DNA of 39,279 nucleotides from Salinivenus sp. (lineage in GTDB: Bacteria; Bacteroidota; Rhodothermia; Rhodothermales; Salinibacteraceae): assembly GCA_018609755.1 (NCBI GenBank), contig JAHENZ010000088.1:1-39279 (forward strand), written 5' to 3'. The position numbers were made by a program, and so were the translations under genes. How positions within the stretch are numbered: position 1 is the first letter of the stretch; the number at the start of each line of letters is the position of its first letter. The notes below the pieces were generated by a model that worked only from the letters and a program-made list of their open reading frames with translations, was not told where the DNA came from and searched no databases. Of this stretch, positions 1 through 8,606 are shown one piece after another.

Positions 1-191
1 GGTCTACGATGAGAAGAGCGTCCATAACCGGTGATATTTCAGTGTTCAAACAGGAAGGAATGCAGCAAAGGAATCCAAGCCACAGAGTATAAAAACGCCA
101 AAGTGGACTCGGATGTTTGGCGCGAGGTGAGGATCAAGGCCTTTGCAGTCGGGATTCAATTCAGTCATTCTCACGAACTTTCGTCCGTTGT
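1..191. other. left edge, no gene seen
   Basis: No convincing coding frame, RNA gene or repeat is visible before the aldehyde dehydrogenase. The open frames here are short and continue as shadows of the downstream gene. It may hold the promoter of that gene, but I cannot point to a specific element. Confidence 0.4.
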
Positions 192-1619
192 ATGTCCTCC
201 TCCCCAGTCTCCCCCGACGACCTTGGCGCCCTCGTATCGACCCTTCAGGCGCATGCGACGACCGTGCGTCAGACGTCTGCCGCGCAACGCAAGCGGAAAC
301 TCGAACGGCTGGCAAACGCCCTTCTCGATCGGCGCGATGCGTTTTGCGACGCCTTACGGTCCGATTTCCAGAAAGCCCCCGTGGAGGTGGACCTGACCGA
401 GATTAAAACGGTGACGAAAGAGATCGAGCACGCGGTGGCCCACCTCGAGGACTGGATGGCACCAGATCCTGTAGGCTCGCCTCTTCTCTTCACGGGCACT
501 CGCTCCACCATACAATACGAGCCGAAAGGGGTCGCACTCATCCTATCCCCCTGGAATTATCCGGTAAACTTGACGCTCGGCCCCCTGGTAGGTGCCATCG
601 CTGCGGGCAACTGCGTGGTCCTGAAGCCCTCCGAGCACGTCCCCCGAACTGCGAAAGAGTTGACCCGTCTGATCGGCGATCTTTACGACGAACGAGAAAT
701 CCGCGTTGTGACTGGAGGCCCGGACGTCGCAGAGGCCCTCACTGCTCAGCCGTTCGATCACATCTACTTCACCGGGAGTCCAACAATCGGCCGGCGGGTC
801 ATGAAAGCTGCCGCCGAGCACCTCGCCTCCGTCACGCTCGAACTGGGGGGCAAATCCCCCGCTATTGTCGACGACACTGCCGATCTCGATCAGGCCGCCG
901 GACGCATTACCTGGAGCAAGTTCACGAACGCGGGGCAAACCTGCATCGCGCCGGACTATCTGCTCGTGGCAGAGTCGGTGCACGACCCGCTGGTCGATCG
1001 ACTCCGTGCGCGCATTCAGGAATTTTACGGACCAACTCCACGCGCACAGCAAGAGAGTGAGGACTACGCACGGCTCATCCACGACGACCATTTCGACACG
1101 ATCGTGGCCCTTCTCTCCGGTGCGCTCGACGCCGGAGCCACCGTGGCCTCCGGCGGTCCACACGACGCCGCCACCAAGTACGTGGCCCCCACCGTGCTTA
1201 CGGACGTGCCGCTCGACACACAAATCATGCAGGAGGAGATTTTCGGTCCATTGCTCCCGATAATCTCCTACCAGACCCTCGATGAGGCCTTGCAAATCGT
1301 GAATGACCGCGCGGCTCCCCTCTCACTCTACTTGTTTACAGAACGAGAATCTACCGTCGACACCATTCTCGATCAGACGACGGCTGGAAGCACCTGTGTG
1401 AATGAAGGGTTTATTCACTTCGTGCATCCCCGATTGCCATTTGGCGGGAAGGGCGAAAGCGGCATCGGGCGTGCGCACGGTCGGCGGAGCTTTCTGGAAT
1501 TCTCCAACGAACGCTCCGTGCTCCGCCGGCAATTTGGCGCTGACATCCTGAACGCCCTGTACCCTCCGTATGACGGCTTGACGAGCCGGGTGTCGAACTG
1601 GGTGCTACGGTTCTTCTGA
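192..1619 (+). CDS. NAD(P)-dependent aldehyde dehydrogenase, class-3-like
   Basis: Oxidises aldehydes to carboxylic acids with NAD(P)+ in the cytoplasm. The 475-residue protein has the aldehyde dehydrogenase landmarks: the SPWNYP segment near residue 119, FTGS at 193-196 for cofactor binding, the general-base glutamate in LELGGKSP (E217) and the nucleophilic cysteine in NAGQTCIAP (C251), followed by QEEIFGP and a PFGGKGESGIG motif. Length and the hydrophobic C-terminal end resemble the ALDH3 group (fatty, aromatic or coniferyl aldehyde), but the substrate cannot be read from sequence. The frame is open 25 codons further upstream; I prefer the ATG at 192 because the extension has no family similarity. 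Its 3' end overlaps the convergent PH-like gene by 15 bases. Confidence 0.9.
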   Translation: MSSSPVSPDDLGALVSTLQAHATTVRQTSAAQRKRKLERLANALLDRRDAFCDALRSDFQKAPVEVDLTEIKTVTKEIEHAVAHLEDWMAPDPVGSPLLFTGTRSTIQYEPKGVALILSPWNYPVNLTLGPLVGAIAAGNCVVLKPSEHVPRTAKELTRLIGDLYDEREIRVVTGGPDVAEALTAQPFDHIYFTGSPTIGRRVMKAAAEHLASVTLELGGKSPAIVDDTADLDQAAGRITWSKFTNAGQTCIAPDYLLVAESVHDPLVDRLRARIQEFYGPTPRAQQESEDYARLIHDDHFDTIVALLSGALDAGATVASGGPHDAATKYVAPTVLTDVPLDTQIMQEEIFGPLLPIISYQTLDEALQIVNDRAAPLSLYLFTERESTVDTILDQTTAGSTCVNEGFIHFVHPRLPFGGKGESGIGRAHGRRSFLEFSNERSVLRRQFGADILNALYPPYDGLTSRVSNWVLRFF

Positions 1620-2186
1620 GCGGTTTTTCTCCTGCAGCGTTCCGAGCAGACGGTCAAAGTCCGCATCCGTAAGCTTGTTCTGAGACCGAAGCCGGTCGAG
1701 CGCCTGCCGGACGGCCTCCACGTCCGTTTCAGTTGAGGCGTCTTCGACATCCAGGTCTACACCCTTCAGCATCAGGGTGTGCAGTACGTCGGCGATGTAC
1801 TCGGCAGCCTCGGGAGAACCAGAGCAATCGATGGAAAGGTCGAAGGTGGCCCGTCCCCGATTTACCGTCAGATCGACTCGTTTCCCGCCAAGGCCCCACC
1901 ACCGGCGGGCCGCTTCGACCCCGACGAGGTCCTGATACCGCACAGTCTGGGCGGACTGGAGGTCGTTGTTCTGGAAGACGACGCGGTCGGACGTAAACAG
2001 CGCCCCATCCCCGGCCGTGCCACTGAGCGTGGCATCGTAGAGGGCAAGAACGTCCGTGTGCTCTAGCTCCGGTGCGTAGTCGGAAATGGCATTCCGAAGC
2101 TTCTTCGTCGGCACATCCGGCGCGACGTAGAGCCCCAATTGCGGGGCGTGCGGCAGGCGGTCTTGAATCAGATCCGTGATGCTCAT
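1605..2186 (-). CDS. PH-like domain protein with SHOCT-like tail
   Basis: A 193-residue soluble acidic protein of unknown role. The middle (about residues 60-125) alternates beta strands with GALFTSDRVVFQNND and a tryptophan-rich WWGLGGKRVDL segment, which resembles bacterial PH domains. The last 35 residues (VRQALDRLRSQNKLTDADFD, then LLGTL) resemble the short C-terminal SHOCT oligomerisation motif. No signal peptide or membrane helix is seen. I start at ATG 2186; a GTG one codon upstream is possible. The start is preceded directly by a GGAG that belongs to a heptameric repeat. The gene converges on and overlaps the aldehyde dehydrogenase. Function unknown. Confidence 0.65.
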   Translation of the reverse strand: MSITDLIQDRLPHAPQLGLYVAPDVPTKKLRNAISDYAPELEHTDVLALYDATLSGTAGDGALFTSDRVVFQNNDLQSAQTVRYQDLVGVEAARRWWGLGGKRVDLTVNRGRATFDLSIDCSGSPEAAEYIADVLHTLMLKGVDLDVEDASTETDVEAVRQALDRLRSQNKLTDADFDRLLGTLQEKNRSEEP

Positions 2187-2213
2187 CACTCCACGCTCCG
2201 CAATCCAACAACC
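2186..2213 (-). repeat. heptameric short tandem repeat, 4 units
   Basis: Read on the minus strand this is GGTTGTT, GGATTGC, GGAGCGT, GGAGTGA: four 7-base units of one pattern. The last unit overlaps the start codon of the PH-like gene and supplies a GGAG. The same 7-base periodicity recurs at 4243-4270, 6049-6069, 12444-12485, 17654-17688, 20801-20835 and 36613-36654. This copy lies about 80 bases after the nuoN stop, further than most others. Confidence 0.6.
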
Positions 2214-2230
2214 GACGGACCGCTACGGGG

Positions 2231-2300
2231 CAGTCTGAAACTACTTGCTGGTTTCACTCACGGCGCAGTCTGAAACTACTTGCTCGTTTTACTCACGGCG
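2231..2300. repeat. 35-bp tandem duplication at the nuoN 3' end
   Basis: Bases 2231-2265 and 2266-2300 are adjacent 35-bp copies differing at two positions (units start cagtctgaaactacttgct). The right copy contains the last codons and stop of nuoN; the left copy is a duplicate of that 3' end lying just beyond the gene. Looks like a replication-slippage duplication, with no sign of a mobile element. Confidence 0.85.
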
Positions 2301-3789
2301 CCGTTGCCATCGCCGTAGCGTCGAAGAAGGCCGAGGTCGTCTCGATTACGCCCCCAAAGAAGACGCCGAGCACCAGCAGGGCCACCGCGCACACGACGAG
2401 CGTGCCGAGCGCCGCCGGGGTGGCCTGCGGCAGTGCCGCCTCCGTGTATCCTTCCGCCTCCACATCCTCGGGCGACTGCATCCAGAAAACGTAGACCACG
2501 CGGAGGTAATAATACGCACTCAACGCACTCATGAGGACGCCAATCACAACGAGCCACGTGAGGCCTGCGTCAACCGCTGGGGCAAAGACGAGATACTTGC
2601 CAATGAAGCCCCCGAGCGGAGGGAAGCCAATGAGACTGAACATGAAGATGCCCATGGTCGAGCCGAGCAGGGGCCGCTGCATCCCGACGCCAGCGAGCGA
2701 GTCCAATGTCTGCTTGCGTCCTTGCTTCTCGTCCCACTCCAGCAACCCCATCACACCGAACGCACCGATGTTCATGAACGAGTAGACGAGCAAGTAAAAC
2801 AGCGCGCCCGAATACCCGGCACTCGACCCCGCAGCGAGGCCCACGAGCACGTATCCGGCGTGGGCGATAGACGAATAGGCAAGCAGGCGTTTGACGTTGC
2901 GTTGGGAAAGTGCCATTACGTTGCCCACGACCATCGTGATCACGGCAATCACTGCCAATACCGTGTTGGCTTCGCCCCCCGGGACAGCATAGAACAACAC
3001 GAGGATGAGTGCTGCGAAAGCAGCGGCCTTGGATGCTGTCGACATGTAGCCGGTAAGCGGCGTGGGGGCCCCCTGGTACACGTCCGGCGTCCACATGTGG
3101 AACGGAGCCGCACTCACTTTGAAGAAAAAGCCGACGAGGAAGAGCGCAAGTCCGCCCCAGAAGAGGAGTTGACTCGTCGGGGTCGCGAGTTCAGCCTGCG
3201 CCATCGCGGGCAGCGTGAGCGTCCCCGTCGCCCCATACATCAATGCGATGCCGTAGAGAAAGAAACCCGTCGCAAACGCCCCGAGCAGGAAGTATTTCAA
3301 GGCACTTTCCACAGCCCCCTCATCTTCCCGCACGAGCCCGGTGAGGACGTAGAGACAGACGGACATCGTCTCCAGGCCGAGGAAAATGCTAATCATGTCG
3401 TTCGCGGCCCCCAGCAGGAGCATGCCGACCGTCGAGTACATGATGAGGGCGTACACTTCTCCGTAGTCTCGCTTCAGACGACTGAGATACGGATTCGACA
3501 GCAGGATCGTCGCCAGCCCCGTGAGCAAGATGATGAGATTGATGAAGGCGGCGAACCCTCCGGTCCGGATCGTCTCGAAAAAGGCCGTGGTCTGCGGCGC
3601 CCCAAGGTGAAACACCTCCCAGACGGCTCCGACCGCCAGAGCGCCCACCCCCATCCAGGGAATCGCCGGGTGGTTGTTGCGGAAAGAATCCAACCCAATC
3701 ATCACGAGTCCCACCAGCGCCGCAATCCCCATCGAAAAGACGGCGGGCAGGTCAGCAACGAGGGCAGCGTACGCATTCGCAAGATCCAT
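2293..3789 (-). CDS. nuoN: NADH-quinone oxidoreductase subunit N
   Basis: Antiporter-like membrane subunit of respiratory complex I, which couples NADH:quinone electron transfer to ion pumping. The 498-residue protein is a string of about 14 hydrophobic helices, with family landmarks such as VSAAPFHMWTPDVYQGAPTP (about residues 225-245) and LLAYSSIAHAGYVLVGL (about 295-311). Length matches NuoN. It is the last nuo gene of this minus-strand cluster; a pterin dehydratase gene sits between it and nuoM. The ATG at 3789 gives a normal first transmembrane segment. Its 3' end is duplicated in tandem just downstream. Confidence 0.95.
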   Translation of the reverse strand: MDLANAYAALVADLPAVFSMGIAALVGLVMIGLDSFRNNHPAIPWMGVGALAVGAVWEVFHLGAPQTTAFFETIRTGGFAAFINLIILLTGLATILLSNPYLSRLKRDYGEVYALIMYSTVGMLLLGAANDMISIFLGLETMSVCLYVLTGLVREDEGAVESALKYFLLGAFATGFFLYGIALMYGATGTLTLPAMAQAELATPTSQLLFWGGLALFLVGFFFKVSAAPFHMWTPDVYQGAPTPLTGYMSTASKAAAFAALILVLFYAVPGGEANTVLAVIAVITMVVGNVMALSQRNVKRLLAYSSIAHAGYVLVGLAAGSSAGYSGALFYLLVYSFMNIGAFGVMGLLEWDEKQGRKQTLDSLAGVGMQRPLLGSTMGIFMFSLIGFPPLGGFIGKYLVFAPAVDAGLTWLVVIGVLMSALSAYYYLRVVYVFWMQSPEDVEAEGYTEAALPQATPAALGTLVVCAVALLVLGVFFGGVIETTSAFFDATAMATAP

Positions 3790-3846
3790 AGTCGAAATAA
3801 TCCTATTGTGTCGCCTGCAGGTCTACGGCAGACTCGTCTAAAAAAG

Positions 3847-4143
3847 CTACACCCAGACAAATTCCTCAATTTGAGACGCCAGTTCCACGTCCATCTCCGT
3901 CACCTTCCCTCCGGCATCGTGGGTCGTCAGGGCAATCGACACGGTATTGTAGACATTCTCCAGTTCGGGATGGTGCATCATCTCCTCCGCGTAGAAGGAG
4001 AGGCGAACAATGAAGCTGATCGCCTCCCGGAAGTCGGAAAACTCATACGTTTTCTTGAGCTTGTCGTCCTCGAAAGTCCACCCGGGAAGGTCGTCAAGTG
4101 CATCCTGAATTTCGGCGTCGGAAAGCGGATCGCGGGAGGGCAT
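3847..4143 (-). CDS. phhB: pterin-4a-carbinolamine dehydratase
   Basis: Dehydrates 4a-hydroxytetrahydropterin to quinonoid dihydropterin, recycling the cofactor of aromatic amino acid hydroxylases. The 98-residue protein is full family length, with the motif MMHHPELENVYNTVSIALTT at about residues 55-74 carrying the active-site histidines, followed by HDAGG. It lies inside the nuo cluster between nuoM and nuoN on the same strand, so is probably co-transcribed, though no functional tie to complex I is known to me. No hydroxylase gene is visible in the window. Confidence 0.93.
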   Translation of the reverse strand: MPSRDPLSDAEIQDALDDLPGWTFEDDKLKKTYEFSDFREAISFIVRLSFYAEEMMHHPELENVYNTVSIALTTHDAGGKVTEMDVELASQIEEFVWV

Positions 4144-4242
4144 GACGGTATCCGGTCAATTCAACGGTTGTCGGCAAGTCTGAGCGTCGGAAATTCTTTT
4201 CGGGACGTATTGCCTATTGCGGATCTGTAAGGGAGTGTCAAC

Positions 4243-4270
4243 GCAATACGCAACACGAAATACGCGATTC
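4243..4270 (-). repeat. heptameric short tandem repeat after nuoM
   Basis: On the minus strand, 19 bases after the nuoM stop: GAATCGC, GTATTTC, GTGTTGC, GTATTGC. Plus-strand bases 4247-4264 (TACGCAACACGAAATACG) are identical to 6053-6070 in the nuoL-nuoM gap. A complementary stretch near 4207-4222 (CGTATTGCCTATTGCG) could pair with it to form a hairpin. Confidence 0.65.
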
Positions 4271-4289
4271 CCTTCTCCTTCGAAGCCTA

Positions 4290-5918
4290 TTATCGCTCAA
4301 GTTCCAGCTTGTCCACCTCAATCGTCACCTCCTCGACCTCCGGCGGTGCCGCAGGCAACTGTGCGGTCTCCTCAGAAGGCTCAGCCTGTTCCAGTGCGGC
4401 CGTTCGCTTCTCTTCGATTTTCTCCAGCAAGAATTCCGTGGTCGGTTCCGTCTGTCGCAAGAACGGGTTCGGGAAGAAGCCCATCACGAACATGAGCACG
4501 ACCAGCGGAGCCATCAGCAGGAGCTCTCGTCCATTCACGTCCGCCATGTCGGCGTTGGCTTCGTCGTCCAGCTCCCCAAAGAAGGTGCGATACACCATGT
4601 GGAGCAGGTAGACCGCTGCGAGGATGACGCCGGTCGTCGCGAAGACGACGAGGGCGGTCGAGTCGAGCACGGTGCTCTTGAACGAGCCGAGGAGAATCAT
4701 GAACTCCCCCACGAACCCGTTGAGACCGGGCATCCCGGCGGAGGCAAGCACACTGAAGACCATGAGCGTCGTGAGCACGGGCACAGACGCCGCGAGGCCG
4801 CCGTAATCGTCCATCAGCCGCGTGTGGCGCCGCTCGTAGAGCATCCCCACCAGCAGGAAGAGCGCGCCCGTCGAGAGGCCGTGGTTCACCATCTGAATGA
4901 CCGCTCCCTGCATCGCCTCCGTCGTGAAGGCAAAGAGGCCGAGCACCACAAACCCGAGGTGACTCACGGACGAGTAGGCGACGAGGCTCTTGGCATCGTC
5001 CTGCACCCGGGCGATGAGCGCCCCGTAGATGATGCCAATCACGGCGAGGATGCCGATCAGCAGCGCGCCGCTCTGTGCGGCATTCGGGAAGAACGGCAGG
5101 CAGAAGCGCAGCAGACCGTACGTTCCCATCTTCAGCAGCACGCCGGCCAGGATGACGGAGCCGCCAGTGGGAGCCTGCACGTGCGCGTCCGGCAGCCAGG
5201 TGTGCAATGGAAAGAGCGGCACCTTGATCGCGAACGAAAAGGCAAACAGCGCAAAGAGCCAGCTCTGAGTAGCGATCGGGATGTTGTACTCAAGCAGCTT
5301 GTACCAGTCGGTCGTAAACACGCCATTGTTCACCGCCGCCCCGGCCTCGTAGCCGAGAAACAAAATCGCCACCAGCATGAGCAGCGAGCCCACGAGCGTG
5401 TAGATCACGAATTTCACCGCCGCGTAGATGCGATTCTTGCCCCCCCAGATCCCAATGATGAAGTACATCGGGATGAGCGTGAGCTCAAAGAAGATGTAGA
5501 AGAGAAACAGGTCGAACGACGTGAAGACCCCGGTTATGCCCGTTTGCAAGAGCAGCAGGAGTGCGTAGTACCCTTTCTGCTTCTCGGTGATGTACGTCCA
5601 AGACGAGAGCACGACGATCGGGCCGAGCAGCGTCGTGAGCATTATCAGCAGCAGGCTCAGACCATCCACCCCAACGAAGTACTTGATGTCCAGGGTGTCC
5701 GGGAACCAGGCGCTCGACACGTCGGCCAACTGCGGCGCAATGGCGGTGCTCACCGACGGATCGTAGCCCACAAAGAGACCAATGGACAACACGAAGGTGA
5801 GCGTGGTCGTCACCAGGGCCGTCCACCGAATGCTGGAGGCCTCCCGCAGGAAGAGCGTCAGGAGCGCGCCCAGCGTCGGCAGAAAGATGACCAGAGACGT
5901 GAGGTACGGAATGTCCAT
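4290..5918 (-). CDS. nuoM: NADH-quinone oxidoreductase subunit M
   Basis: Antiporter-like proton-pumping subunit of complex I. The 542-residue protein shows about 14 hydrophobic helices and strong family motifs: FFELTLIPMYFIIGIWGG (about residues 142-160, with the conserved glutamate), FAIKVPLFPLHTWLPDAHVQ (about 229-248, with the channel lysine) and LVAYSSVSHLGFVVLGL. The C-terminal 50 residues are charged and extend beyond the usual NuoM end, an acidic tail likely reflecting salt adaptation. It follows nuoL by 186 bases and precedes phhB. Confidence 0.96.
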   Translation of the reverse strand: MDIPYLTSLVIFLPTLGALLTLFLREASSIRWTALVTTTLTFVLSIGLFVGYDPSVSTAIAPQLADVSSAWFPDTLDIKYFVGVDGLSLLLIMLTTLLGPIVVLSSWTYITEKQKGYYALLLLLQTGITGVFTSFDLFLFYIFFELTLIPMYFIIGIWGGKNRIYAAVKFVIYTLVGSLLMLVAILFLGYEAGAAVNNGVFTTDWYKLLEYNIPIATQSWLFALFAFSFAIKVPLFPLHTWLPDAHVQAPTGGSVILAGVLLKMGTYGLLRFCLPFFPNAAQSGALLIGILAVIGIIYGALIARVQDDAKSLVAYSSVSHLGFVVLGLFAFTTEAMQGAVIQMVNHGLSTGALFLLVGMLYERRHTRLMDDYGGLAASVPVLTTLMVFSVLASAGMPGLNGFVGEFMILLGSFKSTVLDSTALVVFATTGVILAAVYLLHMVYRTFFGELDDEANADMADVNGRELLLMAPLVVLMFVMGFFPNPFLRQTEPTTEFLLEKIEEKRTAALEQAEPSEETAQLPAAPPEVEEVTIEVDKLELER

Positions 5919-5999
5919 GAGCAGTCGGTTACCGCAAAAACGTCAGAAACAGTTCGTAATCGTCGTTCATCGGGAATTTCCCCCAACGCGCAGAAGCAG

Positions 6000-6070
6000 T
6001 GCGTAATTTGTATTCCGTATCTTGAGGTCGCCAGTGGTCCGAGTTTCGGATCTACGCAACACGAAATACG
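6000..6070 (-). repeat. repeat-bearing nuoL-nuoM gap with heptameric units
   Basis: On the minus strand, 6069-6049 reads GTATTTC, GTGTTGC, GTAGATC, about 35 bases after the nuoL stop. Bases 6053-6070 duplicate the 18 bases at 4247-4264. At 6003-6021 similar sequence occurs in opposite orientation (a CCGTAT/ATACGG pair brackets the middle), so the transcript could fold back. It probably belongs to the same family as the repeat after nuoM. Confidence 0.55.
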
Positions 6071-6104
6071 GACCATGCAATATCAGGGCACTTCGACTTC
6101 GGCT

Positions 6105-8102
6105 TTATACCCCAAAGAGCATGATGCCGATGACGAGGGCGACCCCAAGAACCAAACCGAGAGCGTAATTCTGCACGATGCCCGTTTGGACCAGGCGGAG
6201 TCCCCCGCTCGCTCGTTGAGCAAGCCGGGCCACCCCATTGACCGCTCCATCAATGACGTTCGTGTCAAAGGCCGCGAAGGCCTTCCGTCCGATGCCGTCG
6301 ATGAGGGTATCCACGACGACACTGTTGTAGAACTCGTCCCAGTAATACGTGTCCTTCCAGGCCTGATAGAGCCCCCCAAAGCGGTTGGCCAAAAATGCGT
6401 CATATTCGAGGCCGTAGGACGAATAGACCGACCAGGCGTAGTAGAGGGTGCCGATGGCGATGAGAGAGCTGAGCCCAATGAGCCCCCACTCCAGCGCCAG
6501 CGGGACGTGGCCGTGCAGAGATGCCTCCGCCACTGGCCCGCCGTACTCGGCCCCCAGGTAGTGGTGAATCCAGTTCCACTTCCCTCCTTTGATGACAGCC
6601 GGGAGCCCGATGAAGCCCCCAACGAGCGAGAGGATGCCGAGCGTCCAAAGCGGAATCGTCATGGACGAGGGCGACTCGTGCGGTTCGTGCCGGTCCGGCG
6701 CCGCCCAGCGCGGCTCCCCCTCAAACGTGAGCATGTACGAGCGCATCATGTAAAATGCCGTAAGCAGCGCCGTAAAAATCCCTACGGCCCACACCGCCCA
6801 GGCGTAGCCGTGTCCGGCGTAACCGAACTCGAACGCCTTGAACAGAATCTCATCCTTCGAGAAGAAGCCCGCCGTCAGCGGAAGGCCCGAAATTGCTAGG
6901 GTCGCCAGCAGGTAGGTCGTGCTCGTGGCCGGCATGTACTCCTTCAGCCCCCCCATCGTCCGCATGTCCTGCGGATCGAAGTCCTCTACGTCGTGCCCTT
7001 CGTGCTCGAGGCTGTGCTCCACCTCCTCCATCCCGTGAATCACGCTGCCGGACCCGAGGAAGAGACAGGCCTTGAAGAAGGCGTGCGTAACGACGTGAAA
7101 AATAGACACGAAGAAGGCCCCCACGCCCGCAGCCATAAACATGTACCCGAGCTGCGAGACCGTCGAGTACGCCAGGACGCGCTTGATGTCGTTCTGTGCA
7201 ATCGCAATCGTCGCCGCCATGAGCGCCGTCGCGGCCCCAACAATCGCTATGATCGCCATCACGACCGGTGCACTCAGCACGACGGCCGAGAGTCGCGCCA
7301 ACAGGTACAGCCCACTGGTCACCATTGTGGCCGCGTGAATGAGGGCCGACACGGGCGTCGGGCCCGCCATCGCGTCCGGCAGCCAGACGAAGAGCGGGAT
7401 CTGCGCGCTCTTGCCCGTCGCCCCGATGAAGAGCAAAAAGACGATCCAGTTGAGCGAGTCGACCGAAAGCTCCGGCCCCTGGGTGAGAAGCACGTCGAAG
7501 CTCAAGGAGCCGAGCTCCTGAAAAATCATGAACATCGCCACCAGAAAAGCGAAGTCGCCAATGCGGTTGACGATGAACGCCTTATTGGCGGCGCTGCTGT
7601 TGCTGAGATCCGTGTACCAGAAGCCGATGAGAAGGTACGAACACAGGCCTACCCCCTCCCACCCCAGGAACAGCACCGGCAGATTGTTTGCCAGCACGAG
7701 GTTGAGCATGGCGAAGATGAAGAGGTTGAGGTAGGCAAAAAATCGCCAGTACCCCTCGTCCCCGTGCATGTACCCGATCGAGTACACGTGAATGATTCCC
7801 CCCACCCCCGTCACCACCATCGTCATGATGAGCGACAACTCATCCACCCGGTAGGCAAAACTCAGATCCAAGTCCCCGGCCGCCATCCAGGTATAGAAGT
7901 CCGCAACCACCGGATCCCCGCCGTAGGTGACGAACAGATAGAGCGTCAGCAGGAACGGCACGGCCACCACCGTCGTCCCGATGGTCCCAATAAGCGTCTC
8001 CCGCGTGCGAAACTGCGCCAGAAACAGGGGCGCAATGCCGTTCACCACGGCCCCTGCCAGCGGCAGTAGCAGAATGAGACGAATCAACAGGTCAGTCTCC
8101 AT
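6105..8102 (-). CDS. nuoL: NADH-quinone oxidoreductase subunit L
   Basis: Largest antiporter-like membrane subunit of complex I; carries the long amphipathic lateral helix near the C terminus. The 665-residue protein shows GDEGYWRFFAYLNLFIFAML, FLGWEGVGLCSYLLIGFWY (about residues 128-146), KSAQIPLFVWLPDAMAGPTP (about 225-244) and the histidine-rich HVVTHAFFKACLFLGSGSVI (about 335-355). A charged loop EVEHSLEHEGHDVEDF follows. The frame is open 19 codons upstream; I chose the ATG at 8102 because family members begin at this hydrophobic start. It sits between nuoK (101 bases upstream) and nuoM. Confidence 0.96.
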   Translation of the reverse strand: METDLLIRLILLLPLAGAVVNGIAPLFLAQFRTRETLIGTIGTTVVAVPFLLTLYLFVTYGGDPVVADFYTWMAAGDLDLSFAYRVDELSLIMTMVVTGVGGIIHVYSIGYMHGDEGYWRFFAYLNLFIFAMLNLVLANNLPVLFLGWEGVGLCSYLLIGFWYTDLSNSSAANKAFIVNRIGDFAFLVAMFMIFQELGSLSFDVLLTQGPELSVDSLNWIVFLLFIGATGKSAQIPLFVWLPDAMAGPTPVSALIHAATMVTSGLYLLARLSAVVLSAPVVMAIIAIVGAATALMAATIAIAQNDIKRVLAYSTVSQLGYMFMAAGVGAFFVSIFHVVTHAFFKACLFLGSGSVIHGMEEVEHSLEHEGHDVEDFDPQDMRTMGGLKEYMPATSTTYLLATLAISGLPLTAGFFSKDEILFKAFEFGYAGHGYAWAVWAVGIFTALLTAFYMMRSYMLTFEGEPRWAAPDRHEPHESPSSMTIPLWTLGILSLVGGFIGLPAVIKGGKWNWIHHYLGAEYGGPVAEASLHGHVPLALEWGLIGLSSLIAIGTLYYAWSVYSSYGLEYDAFLANRFGGLYQAWKDTYYWDEFYNSVVVDTLIDGIGRKAFAAFDTNVIDGAVNGVARLAQRASGGLRLVQTGIVQNYALGLVLGVALVIGIMLFGV

Positions 8103-8203
8103 CGGCGCTACAAGATCGAATGACGAAAAGCGATTCAACGAGGGACGAACGCCCCACACGAAAAAACGCCGACGGCCCCGTGGGCAATCGGCGCGAAATC
8201 AGA

Positions 8204-8509
8204 CTAATGCTTAAAGAGATTGATCTCCGTGACGTCGACGGTCACATTGCTACGGAAGATGGCAATCACGATGGCCAAGCCCACCGCCGCCTCGGCTGCC
8301 GCCACGGCAATCGAAAAGAAGACCAGCATCTGCCCACTCGGATCGCCCATCGACTGGCTAAACGTCACCAGCGTCAAATTCACGGCGTTCAGCATCAACT
8401 CCACCGACATCAAAATGACGATCGCGTTTCGGCGGAAGAGGACCCCGAGCGTGCCGATCGTAAACAGCACGGCGCTAAGGGCGAGATACCAGTTAACAGC
8501 AACTTCCAT
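8204..8509 (-). CDS. nuoK: NADH-quinone oxidoreductase subunit K
   Basis: Small MrpC-like membrane subunit of complex I. The 101-residue protein has three transmembrane helices and the conserved glutamates in [14 protein letters not shown] (about residues 32-45) and [19 protein letters not shown] (about 68-86), both needed for coupling in the family. Length is exactly typical. It lies between nuoJ (97 bases upstream) and nuoL on the same strand. Confidence 0.96.
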   Translation of the reverse strand: MEVAVNWYLALSAVLFTIGTLGVLFRRNAIVILMSVELMLNAVNLTLVTFSQSMGDPSGQMLVFFSIAVAAAEAAVGLAIVIAIFRSNVTVDVTEINLFKH

Positions 8510-8606
8510 TTTATGTGGCTGGTTGGTTGTTTGTCGCTAATTATTGATTGTCGTTCCCATCGGTCGTTTCGAACAACCGACGAACAACAATCAACGAACC
8601 CCAGGA

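Noticed and set aside
2245-4230. 661-codon plus-strand open frame antisense to nuoN and phhB
   Set aside because: Composition is rich in Arg, His and Glu with no fold-like pattern; it mirrors the codon bias of the real genes on the other strand.
4599-6899. 766-codon plus-strand open frame antisense to nuoM and nuoL
   Set aside because: Same shadow effect: low-complexity charged sequence, while the opposite strand holds clear complex I subunits.
6993-8069. 358-codon plus-strand frame antisense to nuoL
   Set aside because: Shadow of nuoL with no recognisable motifs.
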